A stretch of 64,000 bases of DNA from Liolophura sinensis (taxonomy: Eukaryota; Mollusca; Polyplacophora; Chitonida; Chitonidae): NCBI RefSeq assembly GCF_032854445.1, contig NC_088300.1, positions 24,473,608 to 24,537,607 on the forward strand. The letters are read 5' to 3'. Shown piece after piece: positions 57,976-64,000 of the stretch. Below the pieces are notes generated by a model. The model did no database searches and was not told where the DNA came from. It saw nothing but the letters and a program-made list of their open reading frames with translations. Both the position numbers and the translations under genes were made by a program. Position 1 is the first letter of the stretch, and each line of letters opens with the position of its first letter.

Positions 57976-58479
57976 AAATTATTTACACGTTGTTTCAGTA
58001 ATTGATGGTGATGGATAAGCTGTAGGATGTTTTACACAATTAATGATGTTCACAATTCTGTTTACATTTTGATGAGGATTTTAACACCTTAGAAGCGCGA
58101 GTACATCCATAGCATGTATATTTGCCCGGGAAGGTCTTATAGCTAATGAGTATTGATCAAATATTAGTAGAGGCGTTTAAATCACATTATATATATTCAA
58201 CTTCATCTGAAAGCAATGTAGATTTCTTGCTGTCAGTATACATCTGTATGAAGTATAAGTTTGCGCATATGCATACTAGTATCTATTATGAGTGTGTATA
58301 TAACTATAATGCGACACGCACTCATACCACTGTCATAGACGTATTCAAATTTTAACTTATAGGCCACGTTTTTTAAAAGGCTGTATATTTTTGACAGATA
58401 TTGGATGTTTTCATTATTGCACAAGAATTCATTTGCCGTTTCCTGGTGTAGAATGGATAAATGGATAAAAAGTTTCAGT

Positions 58480-58765
58480 CATATGTGGCGAATAGGCAAC
58501 AAGTGCGTGAACATATACCGTCTTCTTGTGGCAGGGTGAGTCCTTGCCACCAAAGGGCTGCAGCCACTGAAGTATCAGGCCAAAGACACCAGACATGACA
58601 CTCCACCCAGTCACATTATACTGACATTGGGTCGACCAGTCAAGCGAGGCAGCAAGATGTACAATTTTTGGTACGACCTGACCCGGGTTTGAACCCGGAC
58701 CTCTTGTCTTCGAGGTGAACGCTCTAGCTATTGGGCCACCGAATCGGTCCTCCTGTTGTAGATAT
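58480..58765 (-). mobile_element. tRNA-derived SINE, family 2, near full length
   Basis: Minus strand: GACCGATTCGGTGGCCCAAT then AGCTAGAGCGTTC (A-box region), GGTCCGGGTTCAAACCCGGG (near-perfect B-box stem), then a body with CCACAAGAAGACGGTATATG and an end TATGACTGAAA. The tRNA-like part spans about 58677-58752. Not a functional tRNA: the body continues for 200 bp and the anticodon arm is irregular. Confidence 0.82.
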
Positions 58766-58979
58766 GGTCTCGTCATCTTATACGACTGCAATACTGCCAC
58801 AGAGGAGTGAAGCCCCTAATCGTTCATTTACTCATTTGTGAACATGCCATGATAGCAGACCATACAGTCCCTCTCACCTCGAAAGTTAATGCGCAATAGT
58901 AGCCTATCATTGTTAAACACACTGACCTGATAATGATAAAAAAAAAACCGCAATTGTCTTATCTATTTCCGAACTTGAG

Positions 58980-59011
58980 TTTGTTTACATCAGTTTTTTT
59001 TTTTTTTTTGC
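58980..59011. repeat. T tract
   Basis: CAGTTTTTTTTTTTTTTTTG-like homopolymer run; the surrounding 58.77-59.66 kb shows no gene. Confidence 0.8.
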
Positions 59012-59667
59012 TTCTTTCTCTATTATTCTGCCTCGGGAGGTTGTAGATATGCTAGTGACGGCTTATTATGGATCAACACGTAGCCTGCATGCAGCGTAAA
59101 CTCGCCAGTGTTTCCTTTATTCGTCTCGTCGCGTCGTGTCCATAAAGCCAAGCTTGAGCAGTGAAGCAAAACCCAGTCCGTAGGGAACGACACTGACAAA
59201 GGGGAAGTAATCGATGAGAGACCATTTGGACCTACATTTGTAAGGGAGATAAAAATCGAATGTTCCCGGAAGCTGTATTACTTTGGATAACCAGGAACTG
59301 TGAACATATGTGTCACTCAAATGGTACTTTTCCGCTGTTTCTGCCTAACGAATTGTGTGCATTTTTGTACTGTACATTTTACATATGCCAGCTAGGTCAA
59401 CACGAACCCCAACTAGTGATTAGAGGTGTTTGCCTTTCAGTCACGAGGACACATCAAGTGCGGGCTGAAAACCGGTCTTGCATGGACAGGGAGTTTGTAC
59501 ATTTTCCCCTCTCTCGTTGCTTGTTAGTCTTTCGTCACACTAAGTGGTGGACAAAGTTCGAATAGCCGTTTACGTAGTCTAACGTCCGTGTCTTCCATCA
59601 CTATGGTGTGCATAGACCTATCTGTACCAACTAGCCAAATGTCTGTGGTTTAACCCCTAAAACTTCA

Positions 59668-59722
59668 TTTAAGTGAAGTATTCTTGAATATGGAGTTAAA
59701 CAGCAATCAAATGAATAAATTA
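59668..59722 (+). mobile_element. SINE-like tail fragment
   Basis: AAGTGAAGTATTCTTGAATA then GTTAAACAGCAATCAAATGA. Confidence 0.6.
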
Positions 59723-60604
59723 CATAGCACAATTCGAAAGATTATACTGGATCAACATGCATTCCGGATTTATTACATGCTGTTTAGATTTGTTGATCAA
59801 AGTGTCTATAGCAGCCAATACTGTGTATTACTGTATATCTGCTAAATCTGGGAAGATCACGCACGCTCTTATCAGTTTAAATAGACACACACATCATTAT
59901 ATACGCCTTTTTAAGTTTCCAATGAAAAGATCATCAACCATATGTGAAACTGTGTGATGTCTATAGGAGCGTATCAGTTATACGCATGAGGTATTTTGAA
60001 AATTATCTTACAAAATACAGTGTACCATCAGATCCACGACTGTTTGATGTCTAGATCTGTAGAATTGTTTACGCGACTTCCGCAAAGATATACAAAGATA
60101 ACATTACACAATTGCGTGAATTTTATATATTTTTATGATTTATTATATAAACTCTGTACAGAATTTTAGTAATTTTAATTTCACCTTGTATGTCTTGATA
60201 AAATGAGTGAAAATCGTTGCGCATAATTGATCTAACATGAATAGATAAAGCAGTTATGAAATCATATTATTTAACATTTTTGTTTAGATTTATCGGGGTT
60301 TACTTAGCATGGATTTGTATACAAAAAGACTTGTATTTGTTTATCGTTCAGGCCGAACGCGGTTTAAGCTTCAATAGATATATTTTTAATTTGGTCACTG
60401 AAGATATATTTCGATCATCTAAAAACTTCAAGCGGCTTGGAGCGGAATGGTCCGATAGACACCACGTTTATGCACCATCACTCCAGCGCCATGTCATAAC
60501 CACTGTGAATAATATTTTTAAAGTCTTGTTGCTTTATTTTTGTAGTAAAACATGTTGTTAGCATATTTTAAAACAGAGACCAGTCCCCTTAAAAACAAAA
60601 TGCC

Positions 60605-60605
<1 letters not shown>

Positions 60606-60635
<30 letters not shown>
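60606..60635. repeat. (ATT)n microsatellite next to MITE copy 6
   Basis: About ten ATT units directly abutting the TA end of the following element. Confidence 0.95.
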
Positions 60636-60637
<2 letters not shown>

Positions 60638-60874
60638 CACTCAAAAATATTCTGTTAAATTGAACAGAAAGTCTTTTGTCTGAGTGATGCAAGAATGTAT
60701 TCTGTTCTTACGCAGTATTGTGTTATATTCAGCATAAAACCTGTTAGTCTGATAGAATGAGTATGTTGAATTAATAGAGTATGTGTGTTATATCTAACAG
60801 AACAATCTACTGCAATCGCGTCACTCAGATAACGGAAATTTTGTTAAATTTAACAGATTCATTTTTTGAGTGTA
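60636..60874. mobile_element. MITE-like inverted-repeat element, copy 6 (best preserved ends)
   Basis: TACACTCAAAAATATTCTGT at the left and AACAGATTCATTTTTTGAGT then GTA at the right: near-perfect inverted termini flanked by TA. Confidence 0.92.
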
Positions 60875-61821
60875 CATACTATCCCTGATTTATGGAATCT
60901 CGTGAGGAATATAGAACAAATGTAGGACATCGAGCATAATGCACTGGAATGTAAGGTATATTCCGTAGATCAACGCGTACGCTTTCAGTCTTTCAATTTA
61001 TCAACCAGACAATCAGCAGATTAATCAAAATGGATGATTATTTGGAATAGAATGAGGCACTGCAGCTGGTGTTGTGAAACGATATGCACGCATAAAATTA
61101 ACATACAAATGAGGGAAAAACTGGTTATTAGTAAACTAAAAATATGGTGAACATACCGATTTTTTTCGTGAGCATTTCATGCAGAGTTCAAGCAGATGAA
61201 AGGAAATTTATTTTTAATGCTTTTATATATCCTGAGAAGAGCAAAAAGTAAATTTCCTGTAAAAACTCAAAGGACGTCCTTCAAGCTTATATGTGAGCCG
61301 CGCCTTCTCCCTTCAGGTGTTTATTCTCAAATGTTTTCAAAGCGGTGCAGCCATGTGCCACACTTTTTCATCAGTTAATTTTAGATTTGCTAATTTAATA
61401 TTCGCAACATTACGTCAAGTACAAAAACCCATCACTCGTTGGTAAAGTATTAGCAAATCTGCTGTCAGCATACACACACGTGACAAGCTGCTAAATGCTT
61501 TCTTTTTTGTTCAGACATTTTGTCATCTGCATACCCGAAAGACTGGTGATTCACCGGAAAATGTTTTATAAATAATATACATAAATATACACAGAAGTTA
61601 TCACTAATTATTTAAATGAGTTACAAAGGGCAATTTCCTCAACACCCGGAGCGTTGTCAATTCGGCTGACACAGGGTTACGTTGCCGCTAGCTGAGTTGC
61701 TATACCTCTATAACATTGCCCTTTTTCTGCAATATTTCGCAAGGTACACTTCGTGGCGTGTGAATGGGAAATGTGTGTTTCTTTCTGTATTGAAATAGGA
61801 AACACTGTAGTCTGTCGAGGT

Positions 61822-61998
61822 CTTCGTCGGATAATCAATCGATCAATCAAACAATCAATTATAATCAATAAATTAATCAATCGCCCAATCATCCAATCAT
61901 TCAATCCTGCAATCAATAAATCCTGCAATCAATGAGTCTTGCAGTGGAGAGACCAATCAGTCGACCGATCAGTCGATCAATCGAACGATCCATCAATC
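61822..61998. repeat. (AATC)n/(GATC)n-type simple repeat
   Basis: CAATCGATCAATCAAACAAT, CAATCATCCAATCATTCAAT, CAGTCGACCGATCAGTCGAT: an imperfect tetranucleotide repeat. The rest of 60.9-62.7 kb has no feature I can support. Confidence 0.88.
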
Positions 61999-62714
61999 TG
62001 AATACCATACTGGTAATTATTTGTGTTGATTGCAAGCCGTCATCTGCTAATCTCCACAGCAAGAGGAGCTTCGGGAATGAGTCATTCACCAGCATGTCCC
62101 AGGACAGTCTAATAAATCAAATAATCAACTGAACTAAATCCTGAGTGAATCTAATGTAAAGCTTGAAAGCCTCGAGTACCAGGATTAACACCCGGAGACA
62201 ACTTTGTCTGATCTATGAACACAAGCAACAAATGCCTTGTAGGAATGCTGTTAGATTGCATGTGACAGATTCAAACAGAACTTGTGCGAATGTATAAAGA
62301 ATAATTTGTTGAGAGACCTGAAAAAATGGTGTGCTTAAATCTTCGTCGTACCGGCTGTATCGTATCTGTCAGATTATAACAAAACCATCAAAATCAACAC
62401 TGTTCACCGAATAAAAGCTGAAATATTCTATAGAGTTATACCAAATTGACATTACATTTTTGTTTCCGAGATTTAGCTTTGCGTCTATGCTATAATGAAT
62501 ACAATTAAACTTGCTGTAAAGATTAGATACTTAAAATCAATTCTTATCAAGCAAAATCAAGGTTTTGCTTGATACACCAAGCGTAAAGCATTTTAGGTGT
62601 TCTTTCTTCTTGATGATATAAATGCCAGGATGATATAGATGTCAGGAAGATTTTAATGCATAAGCGCGTATATTAAACTTAGACATTTTAACCGTGACCA
62701 TGCCACTGACTATA

Positions 62715-62950
62715 TTTTTTTATTCGATTTGTGTTTTACACAGAGCTTAAGAATATTTCACTTATACGACGGCGGCCGGCATTATGGTGGGAGGACACCG
62801 GGCATAGCCCGGGGGAACCCACGACCATCCGCAGGTTGCTGTCAGTCCTTCCCACGTAGGGCCGGAGAGGAAGACAGCATGAGCTGGACTTTAACTCACA
62901 GCGACAGCACTGATGGGATGCTCCTGGGTTATTGCACCGCGCAGGAGTGC
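62715..62950 (-). mobile_element. tRNA-derived SINE (family 1), near complete
   Basis: Plus-strand view: TATTCGATTTGTGTTTTACA, ACGGCGGCCGGCATTATGGT, GGCATAGCCCGGGGGAACCC, GAGCTGGACTTTAACTCACA, and the degraded head TTATTGCACCGCGCAGGAGT. Confidence 0.88.
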
Positions 62951-63291
62951 TAGTTCCCTCGACGACGGAAGTTACCGTTATAAATAAAGTATAAAAATCG
63001 TGCTTAAAACTCGATTAACAAATCCATAAAAAAGATATATCAATACAATCTTTTTGAAGAATGAGGTTTATGTATAGTTCATCATTTCATAATTGCGCAG
63101 TCGAGGGTATAACATAAACACTTTTGCCCCCGAGCCATTTTGATAAAATCATCATATATAAAATTGCGCCATCTTATATCGCATACGTGTAAGTTTCCTC
63201 AACATAGGGTAATCGTCTAATGAGTGTTTACTGCAGTTTCTAGATTTTGACCCAGACCTGCATGGTATATATCATTCTCAAAACTTTCCAA

Positions 63292-63504
63292 TACACTCAA
63301 AAAACTAACCTGTTAATTTCAGCAGAAAGTGTGATGCCTGGGTGATGCTAGACATTCTATTAATTCAACATAAACATTCTATTAGACTAACAGAATATTA
63401 TGTTGTCTATTACATAGAAATATGTTATAATAACAGAATACATTCTGGCATCACTCAGACAAGAGGGTGTCTTTCAAAATTTACAGATTAATTTTGTGAA
63501 TGTA
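63292..63504. mobile_element. MITE-like inverted-repeat element, copy 7
   Basis: TACACTCAAAAAACTAACCT, GGGTGATGCTAGACATTCTA; right side CAGAATACATTCTGGCATCA and TTAATTTTGTGAATGTA. Shorter than the others, missing part of the left half. 63.5-64.0 kb shows nothing else. Confidence 0.9.
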
Positions 63505-64000
63505 TGTGCGTGTCAACATACATACACTAGTTTTCAAAATCTTATATTCACATCTCTAGGGAAATTACGTCATCTTCAGGCTATCGTATCAACATCAATG
63601 TGGTTTTTACATGATGCGTGATGACTGACTGAATTTGTCCCACTTAACATACCTGTAGTCGTGCAACTGTTACATATTCTAAAATGCTTAGAAAATCATC
63701 TATTCAACTCAGATAAGAGATGAAGCCGTCTGAGACAGTGGAATTATCTGCACGGCTGATCACCGAAGTAATCCAATGTAGATAGTAGCCTATTTCTTCT
63801 AAAATTTGTGACACCTGGTCTGCTCGTTTTAGCAAATATGTATGTAGTTCTAGCAGGAATATTGAGTTTCTTTTTTTCTCACATGGTGAGACCATCGCAT
63901 GAACAACATACTCATATCTTTACTTCTCCAAAAGGCTGATAAAGAAATGTAATATTGTACTTTCAACACAACTAATATCTATCCCAAATTTTAGAAGAAT

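Noticed and set aside
58677-58752. tRNA gene on the minus strand
   Set aside because: The tRNA-like head continues into a 200-bp SINE body and the anticodon arm is irregular.

Overview
This is eukaryotic DNA, AT-rich, with long introns, GT-AG splice sites, tRNA-derived SINEs, small inverted-repeat elements and many minisatellites. The one confidently reconstructed gene is a galectin with four tandem carbohydrate-recognition domains (CRDs), a layout known from bivalve and gastropod molluscs. The SINE copies resemble those of marine lophotrochozoans. A marine mollusc is the best guess; another lophotrochozoan such as a brachiopod cannot be excluded. This assignment is inference, because no search could be run.

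Left part (1-22 kb): twelve plus-strand exons encode about 550 residues of the galectin, ending at a TAG at 19460-19462. Its true start lies upstream of the window. Each CRD uses three exons with the same phases (83-89 nt, 205-211 nt, 114-123 nt), so the gene grew by duplicating a three-exon block. Seven of its eleven coding introns carry tandem arrays. Two arrays end exactly on a 3' splice site and one starts exactly on a 5' splice site, so the amplified units are themselves copies of splice-site DNA. Two other intronic arrays have been interrupted by SINEs. A 3' UTR intron (19485-20874) is likely.

Middle part (22-34 kb): mostly non-coding sequence, then a plus-strand bZIP transcription factor gene of the ATF3/JDP2/Fos group (about 29.24-33.5 kb). 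It has a TATA box, an ATF3-like KEEL motif, a basic region and a leucine zipper in three exons. The zipper frame is broken by one extra T, and the first exon has signs of further frame changes. This is either a degraded gene copy or an assembly with indel errors. A stop codon plus AATAAA just inside intron 2 could give a zipper-less isoform.

Right part (34-64 kb): no confident host gene. It holds seven copies of one roughly 210-270 bp inverted-repeat (MITE-like) element that is absent from the first 34 kb, several SINE copies, a foldback element, a 46-bp tandem array split into two blocks, and between those blocks a dead FLYWCH/Mutator-like transposase gene with internal deletions around both catalytic acidic regions.

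The most unusual signal is the repeated conversion of splice-site flanks of one gene into minisatellites of 20-61 bp units.
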